The notes beneath the pieces are model-generated. The model saw nothing but the letters and a program-made list of their open reading frames with translations, had not been told where the DNA came from and searched no databases. A DNA stretch of 64,000 nucleotides, from NCBI GenBank assembly GCA_022575985.1, contig JAKSXM010000132.1, positions 6,076,001 through 6,140,000 of the forward strand, written 5' to 3'. The position numbers and the translations under genes are program-made. Of this stretch, positions 11,291-23,491 are shown piece after piece. Positions within the stretch are counted from its first letter, which is position 1; the number at the start of each line of letters is the position of its first letter. This DNA is from Anagrus nilaparvatae (taxonomy: Eukaryota; Arthropoda; Insecta; Hymenoptera; Mymaridae).

Positions 11291-12453
11291 CGTTTTTTAT
11301 TGATGTAAAATTAAACAAAAATAGAAATTATAAATAAAAGAGCTAAAAATTTTCGAATTCCTTTCCATTTTTTAGCTTTCCTGGTCGTATCTAATGATTT
11401 TTTCAGCAATTTTCGTATTTTACCTGTTTAGGTAGTACCGTGAAAAATATACAAAACAGATTTTGATAATATATGGAAAAATATAATTTATGATTATAAA
11501 AATTTATAGAAAAAATTTTAAAGCTCCTAGCTGTTTATTACAGAAATATAAACAAAAACATTTTGGGATTTTTTATACAAAACTCGCGAGAGGAAGAAAT
11601 AGATCCGAAAAGAAATAAAATAATAAATTAAATAAAACCAATTCAAATAGAATAAATATATTATCGAATCAGATGAATTCCTTTTTTTTTTTAATAGTAC
11701 GCCCTTCTTTCTGTTTTTTTTTCTGAGTTGACGTAACTTCCTCTTATTGAATTGGTTTAATCTTCAGAAAATTTTTAGTTACATTAAATATATTTTGTTG
11801 AAAACTTGCTCTAGTTTATATATTTTTAATCCTCATTTATAATTTAATTTCTATAACAGAATTTGATTGAATGATGTAGAAGTTTTAGTTAAGGAGTTTT
11901 TAAAAACCATCAATTTAGAGCTGCGTGATTTTTATTAAATACAATTATAGTTTTTTATTATTGTACCTGACCCAACATATTTCATACTACTTAAAAAATA
12001 TGTTATTTGCCTACAAAATTAATAAAATTAAAATTAGAACATGCCTTTAAACTGAATTATAAGAATGCTTCGCATTAATCCAACAAATTCGACTAATGCA
12101 TCAAAAGAGTTTAGTCAATAAACTTTTATCTACCAATTAGGCATACAACGTATTATCGAATCAGATGAATTCCTTTTTTTTGTTAGTAAGCCTTTCTTTT
12201 TATTTTTTTTTAGTAGACGTAACTACCTCTTATTGAATTGGTTATCTTCAGAAAATAGGAAAATGTTCATTGAGAGGGGTACCCGAAAAAATACTTATCA
12301 GAAAAGGAAGGTGGGGGGGGGGTCAAATGGACTTAGAATATTTTTAATTTATTGATTTCCAGGGACCCTAGAATATTTCTAGCTGTATCAGTAGTGGTAG
12401 TATTATATTAGTAGTAGTAGGGAATATATTGCTAATAGTAATTAGGGTGTATA
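11291..12453. other. AT-rich spacer with a direct repeat pair
   Basis: No gene visible. Two direct repeats of roughly 115 bp, at about 11652-11775 and 12150-12258, both begin TATTATCGAATCAGATGAATTCC and end near GAATTGGTT...CTTCAGAAAA. They flank about 375 bp. A run of G at 12311-12321 begins a short dispersed repeat also found at 18360-18485 (opposite strand) and 27110-27260. Confidence 0.6.
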
Positions 12454-12705
12454 TGTCGCAGTACAATAGACATTTTAGTATAATAGGCTATTATCCGTAT
12501 TTTAGAAAAATAAAATCTTTAAATTCACATTTTGCCTATGATACTAAAAGTTTTAGTATTATAGCCTATTATACGTGTTTTAGCCTATAATACTGACGAA
12601 GCGCCGTATTTTAGAAATTAAATTTTTTCTAGTTTACTATAGTAAAAATTCAAACGCGCGCCAAATTTAAAGTAAATATGTTATTTATTTATTTCGTGTA
12701 CATTT
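12454..12705 (+). repeat. Left TIR of Ginger-like transposon
   Basis: 252 bp. Its reverse complement matches 23012-23263 with roughly ten mismatches. It contains the palindrome-like GGCTATTAT / ATAGCCTATTATACG pieces and GGCGCGCG-type sequence near its inner end. Confidence 0.92.
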
Positions 12706-12775
12706 ACATTAACTTTTTTATTACATCTTATAATATAATAATGATTAGAAAATTTTTATTTATTTGTACAAGGAC

Positions 12776-13051
12776 TGTTAAAATAATTGAATACTTTTAT
12801 TTAATATATAAAATTAGTTTATTAAATATATACATTATTCTTTATGTGTTACATTTCTTATCAACTATACGTAAAAACAGACTGAGCCAACACCCAAACT
12901 TACAATTACACTTCTTATTATATCTCATATCTCTTTTTCTTATCTTTTATCTATCGCTCATTATTAATACACGTATTAATCATGTTTTAACCACATGATA
13001 TTTCATAATTAAAGAAATACATTTTTACTTAAATTTACTTATATTTCAACA
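12776..13051 (-). repeat. Copia 3' LTR
   Basis: 276 bp; on the minus strand it starts TGTTGAAATATAAG and ends CAATTATTTTAACA. Polypurine sequence lies at 13052-13066 just upstream on that strand. Confidence 0.95.
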
Positions 13052-13078
13052 CACCTCCTTAAATTTAAAGTAACAATT

Positions 13079-16000
13079 TTAAATCAATTTTAATTGTTTT
13101 CTAAAATAGTCAAACTTACTTCTACCCAAAGATTTCGTAAAAATATCTGCTAAATTATATTCTGAGTTTATTTTGATTACAACTATATTTCCTTTCAAGT
13201 ATTCTTCGTTTACAAAGTGATAATGTGTTTCAATGTACTTAGAATTTTTTGTAAAATTATCGTATTCAGCTATCTCAATAGCTCCCGAATTATCCTCATA
13301 TATTCTAATTGGTTTTTCAATCTCAATATCAAAAAATGTTAATATATCTATTATTAATATTAATTCACTTACAACTTCTGACAGTGCTACATACTCTGCA
13401 GCTGTCGAAGATTTCGTTACACTACCTTGTTTCTTTGATTTCCAATATATTACATTTCCGTACACTTTAATTACATAACCAGTTGTAGATTTTCTATCCA
13501 CAATATTACCAGCCGAGTCTGCGTCAACAAAACAATCAATAATTTCCGAACTTATATTTTTCTTAAAAGTTAATTTTAAATCTTTAGTTAGATATAAATA
13601 TTTTAAAATTCTTAGTGCATATTTATAGTGGGTATCATTACAGCAATTTTGAAATCTACTTAAATAATTTACGCTGTAACTGATATCTAATCTTGTACCT
13701 GAACTTATGTACAATAGTGCTCCGATTAAATTTCTATATTGAATATTATGTGACACAGACTGCGCGGGTTTGCATTTCAAATTTTGCTCCATTGGAGTAT
13801 TATACAATTTTTGATTTTCTAAGTTATACCTTCTAGCTAACGATTCAATATACTCTGTTTGGTCTAATGTCATAAAATTATTTTCATGATTATATTCTAT
13901 ATTTATTCCTAAATATGTCTTAACTTGTCCCATATCTTTCATTTTAAATTTTTGTGTTAATAAATTTTTAATAAAATTTAATTTTTCTTGACTTTTACAG
14001 CAAATAAGTAAATCATCTACAAAAATAATCAAATATACTTTTTCATTTTCTTTGTTAATACTATATAAGCAATTTTCATATTTACTTCAAATAAAACCCA
14101 AACTTTTTAGGTAAGTATCTAAACATTCATACCATGCTCTAGGGCTTGCTCTTAAACCATATAGTACTTTCTTTAATTTATAAACTTTATCAGTGCCATC
14201 ACTGTAACCATGGGGTTGTTTAACATATACCTCTGAGATTATTTTCCCATTCAAAAAAGCTGACTCAACATCCATTTGATCAATTTTTAACCCGTTTTGA
14301 ACACAATAGGCTAGCAAAAGTTTTAAAGTTTGCATCCTTGCTACAGGAGCATATGTATTAAATAATGTTTTATTCTGTTGGAAACCTTTTGCTACAATTC
14401 TAGCCTTATATATATTTCCTGCTTTTTTTGTAAAAACCCATTTTAAATCTACTACCTTTTTATTTCTCGGTTTACTAACTAACTCCCATGTATTATTTTT
14501 ATTTAAACAATCTATTTCTTTATTCATTGCTTCATGCCAATATTCATTTTCATCACTTTCTATTGCATCATAATAAGTTTCAGGGGTATCTGCGCTTACA
14601 AAATTTACGTAAATACAATGAGCCTGTTTACTCGGACTATAAAAATCAGGTTTTCTTGTTTGTCTTTGAGACCTTCTAAGTGTATTTTCTAAATTGTTTT
14701 CATTATCTACTTTATCAATATTTAAAATGTCATCTATATCACGCGTTTCTTTAACATTATTTTCTACAGGATTTTCTACAAGTTCATTTTCATTTTCATT
14801 TTCATTTTCACCTGGGAAACCTACTAGTTTTACGTCATTTTCTACTACATCTACATGTCTAGCAATCATTACTTTGTTGTTTAATAAAACTCTATAACCA
14901 ACATTTTCATATCCAACTAAAACGCCTAAATCTGCTTTTCTATCCCATTTACCTTGTCTTTTAACTTCTGGTACTCTAAAGAAAATCTTACTACCATATA
15001 TTCTTAAATTACTAATATCAGGTCTTTTTCCCATGAAAATTTCATAAGGGGACTTTCTTTCTAATGTATTAGCTAAGATTCGGTTTTTCAAATAAACTGC
15101 CGTTCTAACAATTTCCGGCCTATATTTAATATTTATTTTTGCATCTTCTAACATACATCTTGCATTATTCATTACGGATCTATTATATCTTTCTGCGGTA
15201 CCGTTTAATTCATGGACATAGGGTGGACAAGGATCAATACATATACCCTTTTCTCTAATTAGGTCATAAGTTTGTCTATTTAAATATTCTGCCCCATTAT
15301 CGCATCGTAACTTTTTAATTTTCTTTCCCGTTAAATTTTCGACTTGAATTATATATTCTACAAAGCAACCGTAGGTTTCACTTTTAGATTTAATAGTAAA
15401 GACTTTTCCTATCTTGCTGTAATCTTCGACAAAATTTAAAAAATATTTTTCACCATTAAAGCCTGTATGTCTTTGGGGACCATTTAAATCTGTATGAACA
15501 ATTTCTAAAATATCATTTGCTCTTTGACGATTATTTTTAAAGCTTAAATTTGGCATTTTATTTCTTATACATGTGCCACATTTTAAATATTCATTTTCTA
15601 TGTTTTCAGGTAAACCATCAACTAAATTATTCTGACATATGGTATTTAAATAATTAAAATTTACATGCCCTAATTTTCTATGTAATTTTTCTTTTACCGT
15701 CATATTATTATTGAATTCTGTGAGATACGTTTGTTTATCTATAACATATTCATTTCTTTCGTTAAATACGTTTTTATCTTTAGTATTGACAAAACTACTC
15801 ATTTTATACAAATTATTTACTTTATATGATATCGCTATTAAATCATTATTCTTTTTGTTGTAAATTTTTGCCGTATTATCAATTGATATAATTTTATTAT
15901 TTTCTGTGACTCTACCATAACTAATTAAATTTCTATCCATATCTTCAACAAAGTAAACATTTTTCAAATTTATTTCAACTTCACGATTATTTATCATAAA

Positions 16001-17066
16001 TGTGCTCAAGATATTTCCCACTTTAGTAGCTTTTATGATTTGCCCATTTCCTACTTTTACATTACTTGGCACTTTTAAATTTACATATTCAGTAAAATAA
16101 TTATCATTATTTATTATATGATCGGTACAACCGCTATCTAAAATCCAATCAATTTTATTTTTCTCGCTATTATTTACTTCTATAATATTATTACCTGTAC
16201 TGCAGTTAACCTCTGTACAAAAAGTGTTGCCCATATAATTACCCTTATTACTTCCATTTTCTTGCCTTTCATGCTGCTGTTGCCAGTTGCCTCCACGACC
16301 ACGTTGATAAGAGTTATATCGCCCTCTATATCCATTGTTAAAGTTGCCACGATGAGTGAATGACCGCCCACGTGCACCTCCTTGCCTTGGCTGTCCTCTG
16401 CTTCCCCTTGGATTTCTATTTTGGCCTCTAAAATTTTCTCTCCATGAATTACTTGAACTTTGATTTTGGGGACAATCATATTGAAAATGCCCAATTCCAT
16501 TACATTTATAGCAAGTTTTCTCTTTTTTTCTTTCAGCTTTAAAAGCACTTGCATTTCCGTAGCGACCTTTAGTTTTTGTATCTTCTTCATTTTCTTTTTC
16601 TTCAAAAATCTTAATTTTATTTTTCACAAAATCTACTGTCTGATCCTCTTCTTTTAAAACATCAATCAGATCTCCAATGTAGCTAAAGGAGCTTGGTAAA
16701 GTTCTCAATAGGTAATTTAATTTTTCTTTTTCATTTATTTGTGCACCAGCATTTCTTAATTCAATAATTAATTTTTCAAACATACTGAAAAATTCTCCAG
16801 ATTCTTCAAAATCTTTTAACTTTAATTTTTCTATTTTATTTCTTACACATATTTGTAACGCTGTTGACTCACGTAAATTCATGCTATCTAATTTTTTTAT
16901 AATATCAAAAGCCGTTTCCTCCTCACTTATAAATTCCATTTGGCGATTTGACAATGCGCTATATAAATAGTTGACTGCTTTCAAATCATTTGCGTCCCAT
17001 GTATCTTTATTTTCTGTAGCATTCATTTTCCTCGTTGCTAAGTGATCACATTTTTTTAATTTTAAA
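13079..17066 (-). pseudogene. Copia gag-pol, main part (protease, integrase, RT, RNase H)
   Basis: Read on the minus strand from 17066. Order of domains: Gag remainder; zinc knuckle CYKCNGIGHFQYDC (near 16500); protease WILDSGCTDH (near 16140); GAG-pre-integrase HRKLGHVNF...CGTC; integrase core with HTDLNG, LRCDNGAEYLN and NGTAERYNR; RT with DLKWVFTKK, YAPVARM, QMDVESAFLNG and the FVDDLL catalytic pair; RNase H with STAAEYVALSE and NLADIFTKSL. A single in-frame TGA at 14089-14087, just before the RT catalytic FVDD motif, interrupts the frame; otherwise it is open to the stop at 13079. Together with the N-terminal part at 21512-21768 the coding length is about 1,410 codons, the usual size for Copia polyproteins. 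Confidence 0.95.
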
Positions 17067-17281
17067 TACACTGAGAAAAATATCAATGCACCACAGCTGT
17101 TGAATACGAGATGCAGCGCCTATCGTTTAATAACTAGCCCTGAGGTACACGCTTGTATATATACTCTCGAGATGCTGAGTCTGGCATCGAGACGCGAGCT
17201 ATTTCCCCTGGCGAGTGTCTGGCATGACGCCTCGGTACTCGAGATATCGCAACTCATAAGCCTAGTCCCGAGCGCAAGTTT

Positions 17282-18732
17282 AAATTCATTTAAATTATTG
17301 TTTTGATTATTATTTTTTAACGCATTTATTATACCTGTATACATATAAAAATTAAAATTACATTAAATAAATAATATTTAAAACTATACAATAATTTATT
17401 TCAAAATTAACAGGTATTTCTACCCTTAATACAGTATTAAATTTACATTAATATGGTGTTTTTTATTTTTTGAGTTGTTCAAAATTTTTTGTTTAAATAT
17501 ATAAAATAAATTATGCATTACATTAAAATTAAAAAATTCATAAACATAATTTAAAAAGAAATTAATTTTCTAAAATTGTATAAAATTTTAAATTTACTGT
17601 CAGTTTCTAAAATGTTAGTAAATTTATTAAAAAAAAAATCTTCATTGTTAAATATAATATAAATAATTATGAAATTACTCTAACCATTTGAAAATGATTG
17701 ACTGCTTAGTTCCTCAAAAAATTAGGAAAGAAAAATGTAATATCTTATGAAAAAATCGATAACAGAATTCACAACGAACACCATATTTTCCCTATTTTTT
17801 ACTGACAGTCAATATCACCAATAATATTTAACATTTTACCCCTATTTAACCCTTTTTTTAAATATCCATTCAATATTTTGCATGACCTGTATCACAAAAG
17901 CGCCATAATATTATTTGTAGTTTTAAATTTTAAATTATAGTGAAAAATAAGTTAATAAAAAATACTTTAATTAGCAAATTGTGTGTGGTCACGAAATATA
18001 TTTTGAAAATTAGATATATTTTAAGTTTTAAACGAAATTTACTTGTAAAATATTCCCTCGTGAAAAAAAAGAACATAAAATCCCATAATATCTCCATTTT
18101 TTGGCACATAATATGGGATATTATGGGATAATATCTCATAAATGAACACAAAAGAAAATTAAAAAAACTTATAACCGGTTTGTGTACACACAACCAAAAT
18201 GCATGGAACATGTTTACTTACATCTGTAATCTTACAGCATAGGCACACAAAAAACAATACAATTTCTTATTTTTATAATTTGTAATTATCACCTTTACTA
18301 AATGTTAAGATTTCTAAACCCAAACTATTATGATTTCCTAAACACGTATTCTAGGTCCCTAAATCAAAAATATTCTAACTCCCTAAACCCAAATTATTCT
18401 AAGTCCCAAAATTGAAATTATTCCAAGTCCCATTTGACCCCCCCCCCCCTTAAAACGGACATATTTGACCCCCCCCCCCCTCCCTATAAACATGTTCCAT
18501 GTTAAAAGAAGTAAAATTTTCATTCGAATATTAATATTAGGATTGATATAACATAATCATCCAATAATGGATTAAAATGATAATATTTAATTTATTTTTA
18601 ATCAATCATTTTATTATTTTATTACTATTGTATAATTTATGATAGAAAATTAATACTACCCCTCAATAAATAAAAATTATATATTTTATTAATATTAAAT
18701 TCGACCTCCAATTTCGAAATTCCAAATAGGAA
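17282..18732. other. AT-rich interior of the TA element
   Basis: No gene. It includes an internal inverted repeat around CCCATAATATC...GATATTATGGG (18082-18126). The block at 18150-18225 (ACATGTTCCATGC on the minus strand) resembles 23295-23350. A poly-C block at 18360-18485 is related to the G-run repeats at 12311 and 27110. Confidence 0.6.
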
Positions 18733-19445
18733 TAAGGAAGTAGTCTGTAATAAAAAAACGATAGGTCAAGCCTTACACTAGCGTAACCTAAGGAAGTAGG
18801 CTATAATAAAAAAAACGATACGTAAAGCCTTACACTAATTTAACCTAAGGAAGTAGGTTATGATAAAAAACGACACGTCAAGCCTTACAGTAGCGTAACC
18901 TAAGGAAACAGGCTATAATAAAATAACGACACGTCAAGCCTTACAGTAGCGTAACCTAAGGAAGTAGGTTATGATAAAAAACGACACGTCAAGCCTAACA
19001 GTAGCGTAACCTAAGGAAACAGGCTATAATAAAATAACGACACGTCAAGCCTTACAGTAGCGTAACCTAAGGAAGTAGGCAACAATAAAAAACGACACGT
19101 CAAACTTTACAGTAGTGTAACCTAAGGAAGCAGGCTATAATAAAATAACGACACGTCAAGCCTTACAGTAGCGTAACCTAAGGAAGTAGGCTATAATAAA
19201 AAACGACACGTCAAGCCTTACAGTAGCGTAACCTAAGGAAGTAGGCTATAATAAAGAACGACACGTCAAGCCTTAAACTAGAGTAACCTAACGAAGTAGG
19301 TTATAATAAAAAACGACACGTCAAGCCTTACAGTTGCGTAACCTAAGGAAGTAGGTTATAATAAAATAACAACACGTCAAGCCTTACAGTAGCGTAACCT
19401 AAGGAAGTAGGTTATGAGAAAAAACGACACGTCAAGACTTACATC
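18733..19445 (+). repeat. 55-56-bp satellite array, forward
   Basis: About thirteen tandem units around ACGACACGTCAAGCCTTACAG, TAGCGTAACCTAAGGAAG and TAGGCTATAATAAA, with a period of 55-56 bp. Units are 90% or more alike. The reverse-complement array lies 350 bp downstream. Confidence 0.95.
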
Positions 19446-19800
19446 AACACAACGTAAAATTTGGAGTCAAAACTTTTCAAATAATTAAGTATCAGGTCAG
19501 TTTTTTTCGAGTTTTTTTTTTGGTGACAAAAACTTTAATAAAAAATTTTTCAAATCATTAATTATCAGATCCAATAAATCTATTAAAACCAAGTTTTCTA
19601 AAATTATTACTTTCATTCAAAAGTATTAGGTATTACGTCCAAAAATAATAAAAATTTAGGTATTTTTTATAATTTTTGAAAGCATTAGATTGAGACAAAA
19701 ATTTCGCACAAGAGTTACACCAACATAACCTCATGCAATGGTATATTTAGGGTGGCCACGGAACTGAAGTTTTACAATTCCCTGACTTTCCAGATTATTT

Positions 19801-20436
19801 TGCTTGACGTGTCGTTCTTTATTATAACCTACTTCCTTAGGTTACACTACTGTAAGGCTTGACGTGTCGTTTTTTATTGTTGCCTACTTCCTTAGGTTAC
19901 GCTAGTTGAAGGCTTGACGTGTCGTTTTTTATTATAGCCTACTTCCTTAGGTTACGCTAGTTTAAGGCTTGACGTGTCGTTCTTTATTATTGCCTACTTC
20001 CTTAGGTTACGCTACTGTAAGGCTTGACGTGTCGTTTTTTTTATTATAGCCTACTTCCTTAGGTTACGCTAGTGTAAAGCTTGACGTGTCGTTTTTTAAT
20101 TATCACCCACTTCCTAAGATTACGCTAGTGTTAGGCTTGACATGTCGTTTTTTTTTATCACCTACTTCCTTAGGTTACGCTAGTGTAAGGCTTGACGTGT
20201 CATTTTTTTATTATAGCCTAGGTTACACTAGTGTAAGGCTCGGCGTGTCATTTTTTTATTATTGCTTACTAACTTAGGTTACGCTAGTCTAAGGCTTTAC
20301 GTGTCGTTTTTTTTATTATAGCCTAATTCCTTAGCTTGACGTGTCGTTTTTTTATTATAGCCTAGGTTACACTAGTATAAGGCTTGACGTGTCGTTTTTT
20401 TATTATCACCCACTTCCTAAGATTACGCTAGTGTTA
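19801..20436 (-). repeat. Same satellite, inverted array
   Basis: About eleven units of the reverse complement (GGCTTGACGTGTCG, TTATTATAGCCTACTTCC, TTAGGTTACGCTAG), the last ones more degenerate and rearranged. With the forward array it can fold into a long stem around the 19446-19800 spacer. Confidence 0.95.
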
Positions 20437-21290
20437 AATAGAAAAATCTGCTTGATAAAAATAGAAAATCCAAATAGAAAATCTGCTTGATAAAAATTCT
20501 TGAAAAAAATACCAGTCATAAATGGAAAAATCCGATGAAAAATGCTAACTAATTCTTTTAGTGTTAAGTGTCCACCATACTCGTGTCCCGAAGAATAGTT
20601 TCATTGTCTCGTAATTCGAATTTCAATCGGTAGTTAATTTTAGCCGACTCTCAAACCACCCTAGAAATATAAGAATCTTAATTTCTATTTTACTTAGTTT
20701 TTTGGTCCCCTATATTCGGTTCATTTCAGGGTATGAAAATTGAAATTTCAAGTAGGAAACTTCTTCGACTGACACAGAAAATTCCATTGTAAAGTAAAGC
20801 CTTAATTTTAATTTCATTTAGTTTCCTGGTCTGCCATATTCGGTTCCGAATAATAGTTTTGGTGTCTGAAAATTCAAATTTCAAAATTTCAAAATAATAA
20901 AAGATTGACCGAGAAATTCCAAAATGGACCCCGGATTCATGTTCAGTGGGTAGAAATACATAATTCTTGTAAAATTATAAAAAAAAAGTTAATTTGCGAG
21001 CTAATTTGTTAATAAAATAAGTTTATAAGATTTACTTTTTTTTTAATATTCTAAATGTATAGTAATATAGATCAACATTTGAATTAATATGAATTATACT
21101 TTGACATTTTGAAGACTTTATTTTATGTTTATTTTTTTCTGAAAAATAAAAAAATCGCAATCAAACAATGATATTAATACAAATCAAATTATAAATAATA
21201 TATATAATATAATTTTATTATAATATATATTATATAATTTTATTATAATATATATTATAATAATTTTTAAGAAATAGGATATATATATAG
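20437..21290. other. Diverged duplication and AT microsatellite
   Basis: Two diverged copies of about 134 bp start near 20676 and 20809 (CTTAATTT..TTTAGTTT, then ATATTCGGTTC and GAAATTTCAA). They are followed by AT-rich filler and a TATA/AATATATATTATAAT microsatellite at about 21190-21262. No gene seen. Confidence 0.65.
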
Positions 21291-21511
21291 CCCTCGCGTC
21301 TATAACGACTAGGCGTGATGACTATGATTTTATGTCAAGCCACTGAGCCTACGTAGGATAGTTGCTATGGCACGTATACTCTAGATACAGCGGACTGGCA
21401 TTAAACTCGAGGGGCCATGCCGATTTCTCAGTGACGCAGTGGCTATAGCGACTGAAGCACCATGACTATTTTCGAAATGCTAGCCGTGGTGCATCGATAT
21501 TTTTCTCAGTG

Positions 21512-21768
21512 TATGTCAAAATTCTTTTCTTCCACGTGCTATAATCCTTGCCATCAAATATTGGCAGCACTATTTTTACTTCGTCGGCCATTTCGTCTTC
21601 TTCACTTTCTTCTTTAAATTTTTCAAATCCTTTAACTTTTATTTCTTCTTGTTCTATTTTTTCTTTTGCCAATTTATATAATTCAAAAAAACTTAATTCT
21701 TTACTTTCGTCATCATTTTTTTTATCTTGTGCATTTTCACTTTTTTTATTATTTTCATCATCACTCAT
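21512..21768 (-). pseudogene. Copia gag N-terminus, cut by insertion
   Basis: 85 codons from the ATG at 21768 to the TA insertion point. A highly charged Asp/Glu/Lys-rich start leads to LPIFDGKDYSTWKKR, which matches the N-terminal Gag motif (pI-F-D-G-x-n-Y-x-x-W) of Copia elements. The remaining gag continues at 17066 in the same phase. Confidence 0.92.
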
Positions 21769-21811
21769 TACTCAGTTTAAGAAATATTCATTAACCACCG
21801 AAATGCTACCA

Positions 21812-22087
21812 TGTTAAAATAATTGAATACTTTTATTTAATATATAAAATTAGTTTATTAAATATATACATTATTCTTTATGTGTTACATTTCTTATCAA
21901 CTATACGTAAAAACAGACTGAGCCAACACCCAAACTTATAATTACACTTCTTATTATATCTCATATCTCTTTTTCTTATCTTTTATCTATCGCTCATTAT
22001 TAATACACGTATTAATCATGTTTTAACCACATGATATTTCATAATTAAAGAAATACATTTTTACTTAAATGTACTTATATTTCAACA
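21812..22087 (-). repeat. Copia 5' LTR
   Basis: 276 bp, about two mismatches to the other LTR. The minus strand continues into TGGTAGC... and then the gag ATG about 40 bp downstream. Confidence 0.95.
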
Positions 22088-22095
22088 AGGACCAC

Positions 22096-22600
22096 TCAAA
22101 AGACACCTAGAACTACATAAAACCCCAGATTTATAGCAATTACACCTATTTGTTGAACATTGTTTTGCAGAAGCTCTAAAATTGCATTTTTTATAACCTT
22201 GACCACCCGTAAGCGATTGCTTAGCTTGGCTACAGCTTCTCTCAAGGATACTATGCTTTGTCTAGGTACATCGATAATGGAAATAAATTTTGAGGCACAT
22301 TTTTGTACTTCTGTTCGTGGGAACCAGCCTTTTATTATCTCATATTTTGTACCAATCTGATAAACGTTATTTTCAATTTTAAATATTATACCACAGATAT
22401 TCGGTAGGTCCAAGGATCCTCGATCTGCAGTTGGTACATGGACTGTAACGTTATCGCCAACTTCTAGTGGTGGAAATTCTTTTTCTGTGGTATTTATCAT
22501 TTTATCAGTTGTTATTTTTTGCCTTTTATAACAATCACTGCGAGTATCATTCAAATCTTTTTGTCTTTCACATATGTTACATAACTTACTAATTCCAACT
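22096..22600 (-). pseudogene. Ginger/KRBA2-like integrase, C-terminal part
   Basis: About 150 codons with PPLEVGDNVTVHVPTADRGS, then NICGIIFKIENNVYQIGT and GWFPRTEVQKC. A V-G-D-x-V/I-x-V-x-V-P-x-x-D-R-G segment followed by Y-x-I-G-T-x-x-G-x-I-x-x-x-Y/F-x-R is the C-terminal domain shared by KRBA2-like proteins and Ginger-type integrases. The reading frame is entered without a proper start, and a cysteine motif (CNICERQK) precedes it. The core DDE domain that should lie upstream is missing. Confidence 0.7.
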
Positions 22601-22735
22601 GGTAAAAATTTTCGTTACCTTCTTCTCAGGCTTTTAAATCTAAATCAGAATCGTTATCATCGTCATCATTTATCATTTGCAAAACATTATATTCTTTAAG
22701 AGCTTAGTCAAGGTCTTCTTCCGTTTCCAGGGAAT

Positions 22736-22969
22736 TCAATATTTCATCAGGAAGTGACGTTCTATTAAGGCCATATTTTCAATCACTATAAATTCATAAT
22801 GTTTATTATAATAAAAATGAGAAACGTTTTTTTTTACACTGGGATCAGTTATCTCTTTTAAATACTGAATGACGAGAGCCTCTTGCTTTCTATTCCACAA
22901 AGCCCTATTATTTTTCGGATTAGAATATTCTTCTTGAAGTTTTTTTTCAAAATCTACTTGATTTACCAT
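22736..22969 (-). pseudogene. Ginger/KRBA2-like protein, N-terminal part
   Basis: From the ATG at 22969: MVNQVDFEKKLQEEY, then SNPKNNRALWNRKQ, then HFYYNKHYEFIV. The E-x-Y-x-x-P-K-N-x-x-A-L spacing and the later Y-Y-x-x-K-x-Y-x-x-L/I-x-V pattern are those of the N-terminus of KRBA2-like integrase proteins. A frameshift after codon ~60 and later stops break it. It lies just inside the right TIR, the expected place for the 5' end of the transposon gene. Confidence 0.65.
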
Positions 22970-23011
22970 TTTATTATAAACAATTTGTGTAAAATAAAAT
23001 ATTTTGAAAAT

Positions 23012-23263
23012 AAATGTACACAAAATAAATAAATAACATATTTACTTTAAATTTGGCGCGCGTGTGAATTTTTACTATAGTAAACTAGAAAAAATTTAAT
23101 TTCTAAAATACGGCGCTTCGTCAGAATTATAGGATAAAACACGTATAATAGGCTATAATACTAAAACATTTAGTATCATAGGCAAAATGTGAATTTAAAG
23201 ACTTTATTTTTCTAAAATACGAATAATAGCCTATTATACTAAAATGTCTATTGTACTGCGACA
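23012..23263 (-). repeat. Right TIR of Ginger-like transposon
   Basis: Inverted partner of 12454-12705. It ends TGCGACA followed by the TATA duplication. Confidence 0.92.
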
Positions 23264-23491
23264 TATATATTACAAACAGGGTGTTAAAACTGTTATAAGT
23301 GGACATGATCCATGCTCGTAGGTTGTGTTAATACACAAACCAGTTATAATTTTTTTAAAACTCTTTTTATGGGATATATTTTTACAATAAGACTCTTTGA
23401 AAAATTTTAAATATATTTCGAATTTAGATTATTATTATTGTCAGTATAATAATGCCCATGATTTAAATATCATTAATCATGGCCCAAGTCA

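Larger units (their letters stand above)
17069..21511. mobile_element. 4.4-kb non-coding TA-duplicating element inside Copia gag
   Basis: Terminal inverted repeats of about 31 bp (CACTGAGAAAAATATC at the left, the complement at the right, two or three mismatches) are flanked by TA at 17067-17068 and 21512-21513. Removing the element with one TA leaves the Copia gag frame uninterrupted, which proves it is an insertion. A TA duplication suggests Tc1/mariner-type or related transposition. It has no transposase. The ends (about 200 bp each) are GC-richer; the interior holds two opposed 55-bp satellite arrays, a poly-C repeat and AT-rich filler. Confidence 0.9.
12776..22087 (-). mobile_element. 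Copia LTR retrotransposon, nearly complete
   Basis: Identical-length LTRs (276 bp; 12776-13051 and 21812-22087) differ at about two positions and are flanked by the 5-bp target duplication AGGAC (12771-12775 and 22088-22092). On the minus strand a polypurine tract AAGGAGGTG directly precedes the 3' LTR. The sequence after the 5' LTR starts TGGTAGCATTTCGG, a plausible primer site. Gag-pol is essentially full length but has one TGA and is split by a 4.4-kb insertion in gag. Order protease-integrase-RT-RNase H identifies the Copia (Ty1/copia) superfamily. LTR near-identity shows recent insertion. Confidence 0.95.
12454..23263 (-). mobile_element. Ginger-like DNA transposon, host of nested insertions
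   Basis: Terminal inverted repeats of 252 bp (12454-12705 and 23012-23263) begin TGTCGCAGTACAATAGAC and are flanked by TATA on both sides (12450-12453, 23264-23267). Between them on the minus strand lie an N-terminal and a C-terminal fragment of a KRBA2/Ginger-type integrase protein. Ginger elements are cut-and-paste transposons with long TIRs starting TGT, 4-bp TSDs and a retroviral-type integrase (established); all three points fit. The catalytic integrase core is absent. A 9.3-kb Copia element has inserted inside. Without that insert the transposon would be about 1.5 kb. Confidence 0.8.

Noticed and set aside
12678..12998. 106-codon plus-strand frame
   Set aside because: Lies across the Ginger-like TIR and Copia LTR; hydrophobic only because of AT-rich composition.
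16180..16605. 141-codon minus-strand frame inside Copia gag
   Set aside because: Out-of-frame shadow of the gag-pol coding sequence.
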